A DNA stretch of 64,000 nt from Maniola hyperantus. Its lineage: Eukaryota; Arthropoda; Insecta; Lepidoptera; Nymphalidae. A model generated the notes under the pieces. It had not been told where the DNA came from and made no database searches. It saw only the letters and a list, made by a program, of their open reading frames with translations. Positions 1-9,703 of the stretch are shown piece after piece. The position numbers and the translations under genes are program-made. The first letter of the stretch is position 1, and every line of letters begins with the position of its first letter. The stretch lies in NCBI RefSeq assembly GCF_902806685.2, contig NC_048536.1, positions 5,208,001 to 5,272,000 on the forward strand. The letters are read 5' to 3'.

Positions 1-512
1 ATAGCAACACTAAGGGGTCTACCAACATTGGATTTTTCCGTGCCGGTTGTCTGTCGAACACATTCTGTAATACTTAAAAATAGATTTTCTATCAAAGAAG
101 ACGATGTGCTTATTCGCCCATACTCCCCTTTTTATAAAGGGTAACACGTAAAGACCAAAGGGGCTTAACTCTGATTATAATAATAGACATCATTAAAAAA
201 TTCTAAATAATTGATAGCACCACGTAGGTAAATTAAATAACCTTTAGGTGATTCGCATTCTCAGCTGATAAAATACTGTGCAATAGTTCATTGACACTGA
301 CGTAGGTTATAACAACTGTTTTTTTTTATCATATTTTGCGGGTGTTATGTATTTAGTACTTAGGTATAATGGTGCTTAATTCGGTTGTACAATGTACCTA
401 CCTAGTACCTACAGTCTCAAAATTACCTACAGGGCTGTAATCTTCATGGTAGGTAGGTATCTCTTTTTTTCATTCTTCTGTACACGTATCTCTTAGTAGA
501 CAGTCAGGAAAA

Positions 513-832
513 AAGCCGTGATAGCCTAGTGGCTTAAACGTCTGCCTCCTATTCGGGTAGTCGGGGGTTCGATCCCGGGCCCACACCTCTAACTTGTCGG
601 AGCTACGTGCGTTTTAAGCAATTAAATACATATCACTTGCTTTAACGGTAAAGGAAAACATCGTGAGAAAACATGCATGCTTGAGAGTTATCCATAATGT
701 TCTCAAAGATGTGTGACGTCTGCCAATTCGCACTGGGCTAGCGACGCGAGCGTGGCAGACTATTTAGCTAAGAGGAGACCGGTGCTCAGTAGTGGGCCGG
801 TGATGGATTGATCTTGATGATGATGGTGAGAT
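513..832 (+). repeat. tRNA-derived SINE, family A
   Basis: Polymerase III A box TAGCCTAGTGG (523-533) and B box GGTTCGATCCC (about 567) are followed by the family body (CACTTGCTTTAACGGTAAAGGAAAACATCGTGAG) and the GATGATGATGG tail. Other copies lie at 9311-9618 and, in part, at 10787-11075 and 45604-45770. Confidence 0.8.
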
Positions 833-1316
833 ACCTAGTCAGTTAGTAATATATAGCCTGTAGGAAGCTGTTATTTGTTTGGTTCAATCATTTCTCAGCC
901 CACGTAGCGCATCTTCAGCAATCGCTCTTGACTTTAATGACCATTAATAACATTAAACTGTCGTACACTTTACGAGGCTAATGATTTGCTTATTGAAAGT
1001 TATTGCATAATTGAGCCACCCATGCGACCCTCAGCAGACTCGGAGCGATTATCCCCTCAGTGTTTGTTTATTTTTCGTTCAATTACCATCTGGTACCCGC
1101 TAACAGAGTTAGCAGTATGTTTACCGATTTGGGTAATAGACTCGTTATTTGTATTACCTAGCTACTGGTTGTACCTTTGTTTCGCATTAAATCATAATCG
1201 TTAAGAGAAATCAATAATAATTGGTCAGAACAGTGATTTCTTTCGTAGGATTTTAAATAGTTTCAGTAGAAATTTGTGTGATTATCCGTTATTTAGAATT
1301 TGTCCAATAGACGTTC

Positions 1317-1545
1317 ACTGCTAGAAATAGCCTAGAGGGCCTACCACACGCACGCCACAGTCTTGCGCCGCGCCGGCTCAGGTGGATCTAGCGGCTTGTT
1401 TGATGTCGACTGTCGTCAGTCCACCTGGTGAGTGAGCATTTCGGTGCGAAACCGCCATTCCAGCATCGCGGGACTCCAACTTCAATCGGGTCTTCGAACT
1501 ACCTGTGCCCCGACCATTGCCACATACAGCTTTGAATCCCGTTGC
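1317..1545 (+). repeat. Degraded non-LTR retrotransposon-derived repeat
   Basis: Contains ACGTTCACTGCT, GTCTTGCGCCGC, a GTCCACCTGGTG-like piece and CGGTGCGAAACCGCCATTCCA. The same order occurs at 51444-51800. It is common as part of lepidopteran LINE-related repeats; no usable reading frame. Confidence 0.6.
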
Positions 1546-2166
1546 GCGTTGTCGCGTCGGTTACAGTGCGACAAAGCTATCTTGGCGCGTGACGAAAATC
1601 GGAACTAACGTTGCCGTCAAGTGTCCCATTTGTTCTTGTTTGAATATGGAATATTCCACAAATATGTCATTGTCCAGATATGCAACTAGCGTGAACCCTC
1701 AGTCCCTCTTGCTCAAGCAGAGGCACTTACTTGTAAAATGTTATTCCGTCTATTTTACGTTTGCTTCGGCTATTGTAGCCTAGTATACTGCAACCCACCA
1801 TTGCACAATAACTTCAAAAACAAAAAACAACAAAACGAATCAATTATTTATTTACAATACTTTAGTCAGCATAACCTCACTTCACGTTGTTTGCCAAAAC
1901 CTCACGTACAAATACATTTTGGAAAACAAAAAAAGAGGCCAGGGTGATAAGGACAAAACATGATCATTTTGTCACGTTCTAATAAGAGCTTAAATGTTTT
2001 TAGCTATCTCGCTCTAACAGTAAGTGTCACAATAGGGCTACTTCATAGGGCTACTTCTAATAGTCCTTGTTCTGAGGAATATTCTAAGCCTTTGTTCCAC
2101 AGATCTTTGTTCTAACAGCGCCCCCCTATCAATGTCATGCCTTGTCGTGAGCTTGTCGCACTGTAC

Positions 2167-2560
2167 CGTAGATAGAGTAATAAAGGTAGATGCAGGAACG
2201 TTTGCTTTCTTATTCGCACTAAAAAGAGAGCACAGATAAAGTTACTAATGTGATAAACAGAGACGCAGCTAACCTATTTTTGTCCCTTATCGTGTAACTG
2301 GGTTTTTTCAAGAATACATACAAGAGTTGCAAAACAAACTTTGAGAATTCGTGGCGTAATTGTATTTCTCATGAGTTATTTACTTGTTTTCACATAAAAA
2401 ACGTTTAATACAAATATTGTTGATCGGTTAATACAATTAATATTGACTACTAAACAATGGTAATAATAATTGTCGTGTTATTCATCGTTACGTCGTGCTA
2501 TTTCTATCTCATACGCGGCCACACAGTAGGTACTTAAATCTACCTTTTATTCTATCTACG
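2167..2560 (+). mobile_element. Non-autonomous DNA transposon X, copy 1 (8-bp target duplication)
   Basis: 394 bp with inverted ends CGTAGATAGAGTAATAAAGG and complement (CTATCTACG end). Flanks CACTGTAC (2159-2166) and TACTGTAC (2561-2568) form an 8-bp target duplication with one difference, which points to the hAT or P superfamily. The second copy at 33395-35303 has a perfect duplication. No transposase frame. Confidence 0.8.
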
Positions 2561-2569
2561 TACTGTACC

Positions 2570-3190
2570 CTTCTAGTTAGTCTCAAAAGGGCTAGAACCC
2601 AGAGCCGTAAAACATTTATAATAAAATAATAATATTGTCTGTGCCTTTTGAAAGACTTGCATCCAAGGCCGTAAATAAAATTAAAAAGTCTAGTCTACGG
2701 CACAGATTACAGAATAAAAGATCTACTTCATCTACTTCTACAATGATAGTCGATGGCCAACTCTATTATTTGTGGTTTTGCGTGAGCCGATAAATGCCGT
2801 AATCGAATTAATTCGTTTTTTTACTAGTTTTCTTGTGATAATAAACATAGTTATACTGTGAAAAAGCAAAAGGCGCCTAAGAAATAAGGTATGTATTATA
2901 GATCGTTGTTTTACGCGTAAAAGGAAGGGACAATCTAATCGCACAAATTTGAGGTTATGTCGATTATACATTAAAATTAGAAATAAATTCGACTTTTCAT
3001 GAATTATCTTTCTATATTATTTTGTGCTATCTACTATTAATTTTATCTATTTCATTGCGAATAATATAATGGATTACAATAAGTAGCTATCACGAAAGGA
3101 AGTGTAAAAATGGTGCAACAAATACCATTAAAATTCCTTGTTTATAGGCAAAAGTAAAGTACTTTTTCTACTGAAAAACTTTTTTTTCAG
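2570..3190. other. Upstream of the first coding exon of Phb1
   Basis: AT-rich; ends in the polypyrimidine tract and acceptor of the first coding exon. The promoter and 5' exon of Phb1 should lie here or further left, but I see no motif good enough to mark. Confidence 0.4.
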
Positions 3191-3192
3191 AT

Positions 3193-6100
3193 ATGGCCGC
3201 ACAGCTTTTCAATCGCATTGGTCAAGTGGGTCTAGGAGTAGCCCTCGTTGGTGGAGTTGTTAACTCAGCTTTATATAATGGTATTTTTACATAATTATTT
3301 TATTTAATCTATTGATTTAATATTTTGAATAAAGGTGTAAAAAATCTTATGTCAAAGTATAAAGTCTAATTTTACACCCTTAAACGTTAATAGTTTATTA
3401 AACTTTAACACCCTTATTAATAAACAATGCTTACTTCAAGCATTATCCTAAGCTACACTTGGACTAGTTACTTCAGGACCAACGTAGTATTAGCTTTGTT
3501 TTAACAATCTTATTAATAAACATGGAACAAGCCCGATTTAACAATGCCAGCCTTACTTCAGAATGACAGCGTGCACGTGTGGCAGCCCCTTTATTAAAAA
3601 GTAAAAGAGAGAGTCAGCGAACGAACTGAATGCTGTGTGTGACAGTGACAGACGATATAGACCAGCGGGCATATAACTGTGACAGTATTTTTTGTTGACA
3701 TTGACTTCACAGATGATAACTTGCACCGCCATTTTTGTTTTGCATTTTTAACCGGCTTTCCAAAAGGAGAAAGTACTCAATTCGGCGCGTTTTTGTAAAC
3801 CGATGTCTCCTAGGTTTCTGGCCGATTTGCATAGTTTTTTTTAATTAGTAGAGGAAGTTCGCGAGATATTACTATAAAAATGTATGGATCCAACTATTTA
3901 ATCCTGACGCGGCAGGAGTGCTGCACTCCTAAGCCATGGGAATTTGGAAGTATTGATGGCAATTAATTACTCAGTAAACGCTTCAGTTTTACTTTATATT
4001 ATCAATGAAATAATCTAATTTGCGTTACAAACATGATATGAAAACACAAATCTCATTAATCAAAAATCGTTTTATTGATTATTATCATACACAACAAACA
4101 TAAACGCAGGGCTGATGGTCAAAATATGGCATACTTAGTGCGTAGATTATGCTTAGTCAGTCGTTAAACCATGTGGCACCAAGGAGTAAATTTTACGCTG
4201 AGAGTAGAGTCGCATTATTTTACTTCTTCCTTACTCTATGTTTATTAATACAGAATGTAGCTACTACAGACTTACACCTTGGAATAAAGTTGATCTCGCT
4301 CTGGTCCATGTTTATTAATAAGAGTGTAAAGGTGTCTGGCAGGAAGTTGTCACTAATTGCCAGGAACTGCCAGGAAGTGTCTGGCAATGCATGACGTGAT
4401 TTCTAATACTATTCTAAAGAAACCTTTATCTCCCAAAACCACCATGATCCAAACAAACGTTCCTCCCAGTGTTGGGGACAATATGCAGCGAAACTTTCAG
4501 CATTTATAAAATAAGGAAGGTCTGGCACGTGCTGGCTCTATAAGTTTTCATTATAGAAATTTGCATTCTGTCGTCATGGTTATTTCAGAATATGACGACC
4601 TCTCTGACGCAGTGGTGAGCTCTGTGGTCTTACTAGTGGGAGGTCCCAGGTTTGATTCCTGGCAGGGGAAGTTAATTATTTCTAAATTTTCTCTGGTCTA
4701 GTCTGTTGGGAGGCTTCGGTCATAATAGTTACCATCCTACCAGCAAAGCCATACCGCCATGCTATACAGCATTCTTTAGGTTTAATAAAAACTGCTATAA
4801 CCATTCCAGGTTAGCCCAGATATCACTTATCACCAGGTGAGATTGCAGTCTATCTGAATAAATAAAAACAAATAAAAAAAAACTGTCTCAAGTGGAGTCA
4901 GACTCGCGCACTGAGGGTTCCATACTACAATCGTATTCTTTCGATATCTTGCATGATAAATCAAAAACTATTATCCTAAAAATAAATAAAAATCTGTTTA
5001 AGAATGTACAAGTAAAGCCCTTTCATATTATACCCCACTTGGTATAGTCATCTTACTTTATAAGTTGAAAATAGTAGTGATGTGACCACAAATTCACGGT
5101 TTTCAGATTATCCCCTGATGTCTGCTATAAGACCTACATACCTGCCAAATTTCATGATTCTAGGTCTACGGGAAGTACCCTGTAGGTTTCTTGACAGACA
5201 GACAACAAAGTGATCCTATAAGGGTTCTGTTTTTCCTTTTGAGGTACGAAACCCTAAAAAGACCTAAGCCATATGTTTTCATGTTTCCAGTGGATGGAGG
5301 CCACCGAGCAGTAATATTTGACAGATTTGCTGGTGTCAAAAACTTAGTTGTTGGTGAAGGAACCCACTTCTTCATTCCATGGGTTCAGAAACCCATCATG
5401 TTTGACATCAGATCTAGACCTCGGAATGTGCCTACAGTAACAGGAAGTAAAGGTAAAAAATAATGTTTCAATTGGCTAAAGAAAAATAAAATATACCTAT
5501 CGTTGTTTGAATATGAATTCTAGCTTATCTTTGAGTAGATTTTTGATGTCAATACCTTGAGATTGAATACTCGTACCCCTTAGTACTAAGTAAATTCTTA
5601 TAAATCAGTACATAAATAATAAGCTTTTATACCAATTTTTGTTATAGTTACCTAAAACCAGTAAAGAGCCTGTTACATAATGAAATAGATCAGGCTTAAT
5701 GCTTTTCCAACTTCAAAAAAGGAGGAGGTTCTCAATTCGTTGGAATCTTTTTTTTTAACATAAAATATTGCTATTAACATAACTATTGGCGCTGATTTTG
5801 TTGTTTTTCACTAAACTAAATTTAGAGTATCTGCCTCCTCTTCTTTTTAATAGGATGGAACATGAATTTTACATTTAAAGGCTCTAAATTTTAGTGCACG
5901 CTACAAATTTAAACAATATGCTCGCAACTGGCAGCTAAAGCACGATGTCTTATGGCTCTAAAACTGTCAAACTATGTCCGTCATTTTCATATTATATTAG
6001 TAAGCACAGGATGTGAATACTCTAAAATTTAGTTGTGCTCAGTATTAGTACCATTAATAAATAATTAATACCTGCTATAATTTTTTGTAACTGTCTTCCT

Positions 6101-9090
6101 TTGTCCCCACAATTTTTATTAACCAACTTCAAAAAAGGAGGAGGTTCTCAATTCGACTGTACCTTATTTAGTACATATATTTTAAATTTCAGATCTTCAG
6201 AATGTAAACATCACACTCCGTATCCTGTTCAGACCAGTGCCAGATCAGCTGCCAAGAATCTACACAATCCTTGGTATAGACTATGATGAGAGAGTGCTGC
6301 CATCCATCACAGCTGAAGTGCTGAAAGCTGTGGTTGCACAATTTGATGCTGGGGAATTGATTACACAGAGAGAGGTACATAATAGTCTCTAATATTGTCA
6401 CTACACATATATTTTTGATATAAAAACCACTGTCTGTGGGCCATGATTTATTAGAAGTGACAGATATGCCCTAGACACATTTTTTCTATTTTAGCGTTTA
6501 AACTATCGTGAGTGATTTCCATTATATAAAATATCTCTCAACGCCTATACTCACGTATTTAGTCGACGTTAGCCCGACTAGTTTCGAACTAGGTGGATGG
6601 GTTCGAAACGAATCGGGCTAACGTCGACTAAATACGTGAGTATAGCCGTTGAGAGATATTTTACATTGTTTCTAGTTTAAGAAACCCAAGAGGTAGAGTG
6701 TAGCATGCCTGTTATAAATGCGAAAGTGTGTCTGTCTGTCTACTAACTTTTCACAGCCCAACAATTTAGCTGATTTTGATGAAATTTGGTACCGAGTTAG
6801 CATTCACCCCGGGGACGGACATAGGCTAGGCTTTTTATTCCGGAAAAGTGAAGAGTTCCCTCAGGATTAAAAAAAAAGGAAAAGTTAACATTGAACTTGA
6901 AAGAGACTTTGGCTCTGCATTATGCAAAGCTTCTCTCTGTCTCATACTGTCACTCGTATGTGACTGTATGAGTATGAGTGTTGTATGTTGTCAGTCTTGA
7001 CAACATACAACACTCTACAAAACCATTCATTCTTATATTATAACTAGTATTTTGCTCGCTGCTCGAGCTGCTAAAGCAGCTCTCGAGGTCTATAATCACC
7101 ATTTTGATTTTTTACAGCTTTCTGCCAATTTAAAAAAAACTTCATACATTTCCTATGAAAAAATAAATTCCGCCATTTTGAATTTTTTTTCCATCCATCG
7201 AGTAGACCTTCGGACCCTGATCATCTCTTGCCAAGAAACCGTTCTTCCATCATTCGTACCCTCCGAGATGGACGCCGATGAAATTTGTATGGCGGCCATC
7301 TTTTTTTCGGAATTTTAATTTTTTTTTCAAATTTTTGGCAATTGGATGAGGTTTCGAATGACATTTGGTCGAGCACCTCCCACCTATCTTCAATACCTTG
7401 AGCGTGCCCTTCACCCGTCTCCGAAATCCTCAATCATCAGCTCCCTCCATATGTTGCCCTTAAGGAATCGTTGTCTTCTATATGAAACCATAAGTGAAAA
7501 AAAAAGTTTTTATACAAAATTTTACAGGAGAAATTTTTTTGAAAATCTCCTTTTTTCCAATTTTTTACACTTTTTCTTTAAATCGTTTACTAATATCTGC
7601 AAGAGCTGCAAGTTTAAACCAAATCGGTTGGAAAACGAAAAAGATACAAAAGTCAGGTCGGCCGCCATCTTGTTTTTCTGAAATGTCATAATTTTTCCCT
7701 AGTCGAATCCCACTTCTGAACATATCTCCCATACATTATTATATCATTTTCTATCTCTTTCTAGGAGAACAATTATGTCAATGAGTCAGTGAGTCAGTCA
7801 GTCAGTGGTAATTGAGCTATATATAGTATACTAGTATTTTGCTCGCTGCTCGAGCTGCTAAAGCAGCTCTCGAGGTCTATAATCGCCATTTTGAATAATA
7901 AAAAATTTTGTATGAAAAAATAAATTCCGCCATTTTGAATTTTTTTTCCATCCATCGAGTAGACCTTCGGACCCTGATCATCTCTTGCTAAGAAACCACT
8001 CTTCCATCTCTCATACCCTCCGAGATGGACGCCGATGAAATTTGTATGGCGGCCATCTTTTTTTTCGGAATTTTGAATTTTTTTCCAAATTTTTTGCAAT
8101 TGGATGAGGTTTCGAATGACATTTGGTCGAGCACCTCCCACCTATCTTCAATACCTTGAGCGTGCCCTTCACCCGTCTCCGAAATCCTCAATCATCAGCT
8201 CCCTCCATATGTTGCCCTAAAGGAATCTTTGTCTTCTATATGAAACCATAAGTGAAGCAAAAAAGTTTCATACAAAATTTTACAGGAGGAAATTTTTTGA
8301 AAATCTCGGCCGCCATCTTGTTTTTCCAATTTTTTTCATTTTTTCTAAAAATCGTTTACTTATATCTGCAAGACCTGCAAGTTGTAACAAAATCGGTTGG
8401 AAAACAAAAAAGTTACAAAAGTCAGGTCGGCCGCCATCTTGTTTTTCTGAAATGTCATAATTTTTCCCTACTCGAATCCCACTTCTGAACATATCTCCCA
8501 TACATTATAATATCATTTTCTGTCTCTTTCTAGGAGAACAATTATGTCAATGAGTCAGTCAGTCAGTGAGTGAGTGGTAATTGAGCTATATATAGTATAA
8601 TATATTATTTCATTAATTTTCCTGTTACACAACAGATGGAAACCTGCCCATTATGAAGACATATTGCTATTGCTTTAAATATTCTTTTTTATTACAGATT
8701 GTTTCACAAAAGGTTAGCGAGGGCTTGACCGAAAGAGCTGGCCAGTTCGGATTAATATTAGATGATATTTCAATTACACATTTAACTTTCGGCAAGGAAT
8801 TCACGCAAGCTGTTGAATTGAAACAAGTAGCACAGCAGGATGCTGAAAAGGCTAGATTCCTTGTAGAAAAGGCTGAACAACAGAAGAAGGCTGCCATTAT
8901 TACTGCCGAGGGAGATGCACAAGCAGCTGTGCTGCTCGCGAAATCGTTTGGGGCAGCCGGTGAAGGTCTGGTAGAGCTGAGACGTATTGAAGCTGCGGAA
9001 GACATTGCATACCAACTATCAAAATCACGAAATGTAACTTATCTTCCCCAAGGCCAAAATGTTCTCTTAAACCTTCCAACACAAAACTAA
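3193..9090 (+). CDS. Phb1: Prohibitin 1 (Phb1, l(2)37Cc orthologue), 4 coding exons
   Basis: Coding exons are 3193-3280, 5291-5452, 6193-6374 and 8698-9090. All introns are GT-AG, the phases agree, and the 825 nt encode 274 aa; vertebrate PHB1 is 272 aa. The protein starts MAAQLFNRIGQVGLG, giving the N-terminal hydrophobic segment (about 10-30) that anchors it in the inner mitochondrial membrane. The SPFH/band-7 domain follows (about 30-190), with GGHRAVIFDRF and the GTHFFIPW region, then the coiled coil (VAQQDAEKARFLVEKAEQQK) and the usual C-terminus ending in LPTQN. From the family, PHB1 and PHB2 form ring complexes that scaffold the inner membrane and hold back the m-AAA protease. An acceptor (TTTTTTTCAG at 3181-3190) lies 2 nt before the ATG, so at least one non-coding 5' exon must lie upstream; I could not place it. 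Introns 1 to 3 carry many repeats. Confidence 0.97.
3745..3965 (+). repeat. Repeat of the AACCGGCTTTCCAAAAGGAG family
   Basis: In Phb1 intron 1. It shares the order ACCGATTTGC, ATCCTGA(C/T)GC..GCAGG and CACTCCTAA with the copies at 43190-43480, 53000-53300 (-) and 63274-63790. Confidence 0.65.
4440..4590 (+). repeat. Short dispersed repeat (GTTGGGGACAATATGCAG family)
   Basis: In Phb1 intron 1; includes AAGGTCTGGCACGTGCTGGCTCT. An inverted copy lies at 19130-19265 in intron 6 of the myosin gene. Confidence 0.6.
4600..4875 (+). repeat. tRNA-derived SINE, family B
   Basis: A-box-like TGACGCAGTGG (about 4615), B-box-like GGTTTGATTCC (about 4650), body with GGGAGGCTTCGG and TCACCAGGTGAGATTGCAGTC, and an A-rich tail. 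Other copies: 13880-14155, 51566-51757 (-), 58217-58460 (5' part). Confidence 0.75.
4876..5262 (-). repeat. GGTTCCGTACC-family repeat next to Phb1 exon 2
   Basis: An inverted relative of the repeat at 44505-44956 (GAGTCAGACTCGCGCACTGAGGG to TGAGGTACGAAACCCTAAAA). It ends only about 30 nt before the exon at 5291, so it supplies part of the intron's 3' end. Confidence 0.75.
5815..6045 (-). repeat. Repeat related to insertion Y2 at 34.9-35.2 kb
   Basis: In Phb1 intron 2. Shares TTTAGAGTATCTGC, CTCTAAATTTTAGTGCACG, GAATACTCTAAAATTTAG and CTTCT/AGGA elements, in the reverse orientation, with 34905-35187. Confidence 0.55.
6527..6663. repeat. Long fold-back (hairpin) element in Phb1 intron 3
   Basis: Arms of about 60 nt (AAAATATCTCTCAACG.CTATACTCACGTATTTAGTCGACGTTAGCCCGA and its complement), with one unmatched base and a small loop around 6592-6600. 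Transcription would give a nearly perfect stem. Confidence 0.85.
6700..6875 (-). repeat. Dispersed repeat, CTAGCTGATGCCCGCG family
   Basis: Reads ATAAATGCGAAAGTGTGTCTGTCTGTC ... GAAATTTGGTACCGAG ... Forward or reverse relatives lie at 10499-10700, 11205-11430, 15000-15195, 34180-34400, 37270-37492, 42950-43166, 52565-52650, 59082 onward and 63910-64000. Confidence 0.7.
7043..8605. repeat. Tandem duplication of a ~780-bp unit in Phb1 intron 3
   Basis: Two direct copies (7043-7829 and 7830-8605), each starting ACTAGTATTTTGCTCGCTGC and ending in AGTCAGT repeats and TTGAGCTATATATAGTAT. Inside are the same GCTCGAGCTGCTAAAGCAGC palindrome and several GGCCGCCATCTT pieces. They differ by small indels. 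Reading frames in them are short and not conserved between copies. Confidence 0.85.
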
Positions 9091-9250
9091 TATCCCTAAG
9101 ATATAAATTATGATATGTGTAATTACTGATGGTAGATTTAAAATAAGATAATATGGTTAATATTAATGTGCATTTGGTGAATGTTGCATTTCGAAGACTA
9201 TATTGGTATTGTTCCAACAAGATTGTAGTCAGATTAGCTTTATAATATGC

Positions 9251-9256
9251 AATAAA
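9251..9256 (+). other. Polyadenylation signal of Phb1
   Basis: An AATAAA hexamer lies about 160 nt after the Phb1 stop codon, in AT-rich sequence and before the downstream SINE. It is the first good signal after the stop. Confidence 0.6.
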
Positions 9257-9310
9257 ATATGCATTGTTAAGTTTGCGTTTTCTTTACCAATTACCTAAGT
9301 GGAAGAAAAA

Positions 9311-9618
9311 AGCTATGGTAGCCTAGTGGTTAGGACGTCCGCCTTCCAATCAGAGGTCGGGGGTTCGATCCCGGGCACGCACCTCTAACTTTTCGGAGTT
9401 GTGCGTTTTTAAGTAATTAAAATATCACTTGCTTTAACGGTGAAGGAAAACATCGTGAGGAAACCTGCATGCCTGAGAGTTCTCCATAATATTCTCAAAG
9501 GTGTGTGAAGTCTGCCAATCCGCACTTGGCCAGCATGGTAGACTATGGCCAAAACCCTTCTCACTCTGAGAGGAGACCCGTGCTCTGTAGTGAGCCGGCG
9601 ATGGGTTGATCATGATGA
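9311..9618 (+). repeat. tRNA-derived SINE, family A
   Basis: A box TAGCCTAGTGG (9319-9329) and B box GGTTCGATCC (9362-9371), the best-preserved copy of the family in the window. It sits between the 3' ends of Phb1 and the Shutdown-like gene. Confidence 0.85.
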
Positions 9619-9675
9619 AAGAAGTGGCAGGTCATATTATAGAAATGAGTACAAAAACTTAGTTATGATTTGATT

Positions 9676-9681
9676 TTTATT
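9676..9681 (-). other. Polyadenylation signal of the Shutdown-like gene
   Basis: AATAAA on the minus strand, about 23 nt past the stop codon, so the 3' UTR is very short. It faces the Phb1 3' end; the two genes are convergent, about 0.6 kb apart, with a SINE between them. Confidence 0.6.
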
Positions 9682-9703
9682 GTAAAAAAAAATCTGTAAA
9701 AAG

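Noticed and set aside
523..580. A and B box resembling a tRNA gene (also at 9319-9371, 4615-4660, 58235-58300)
   Set aside because: No cloverleaf with paired acceptor ends; each continues into a shared SINE body, so these are SINE heads.
7052..7681. Open frames in the 7-8.5 kb region
   Set aside because: They are in tandem repeat units within a Phb1 intron and break differently in each unit.
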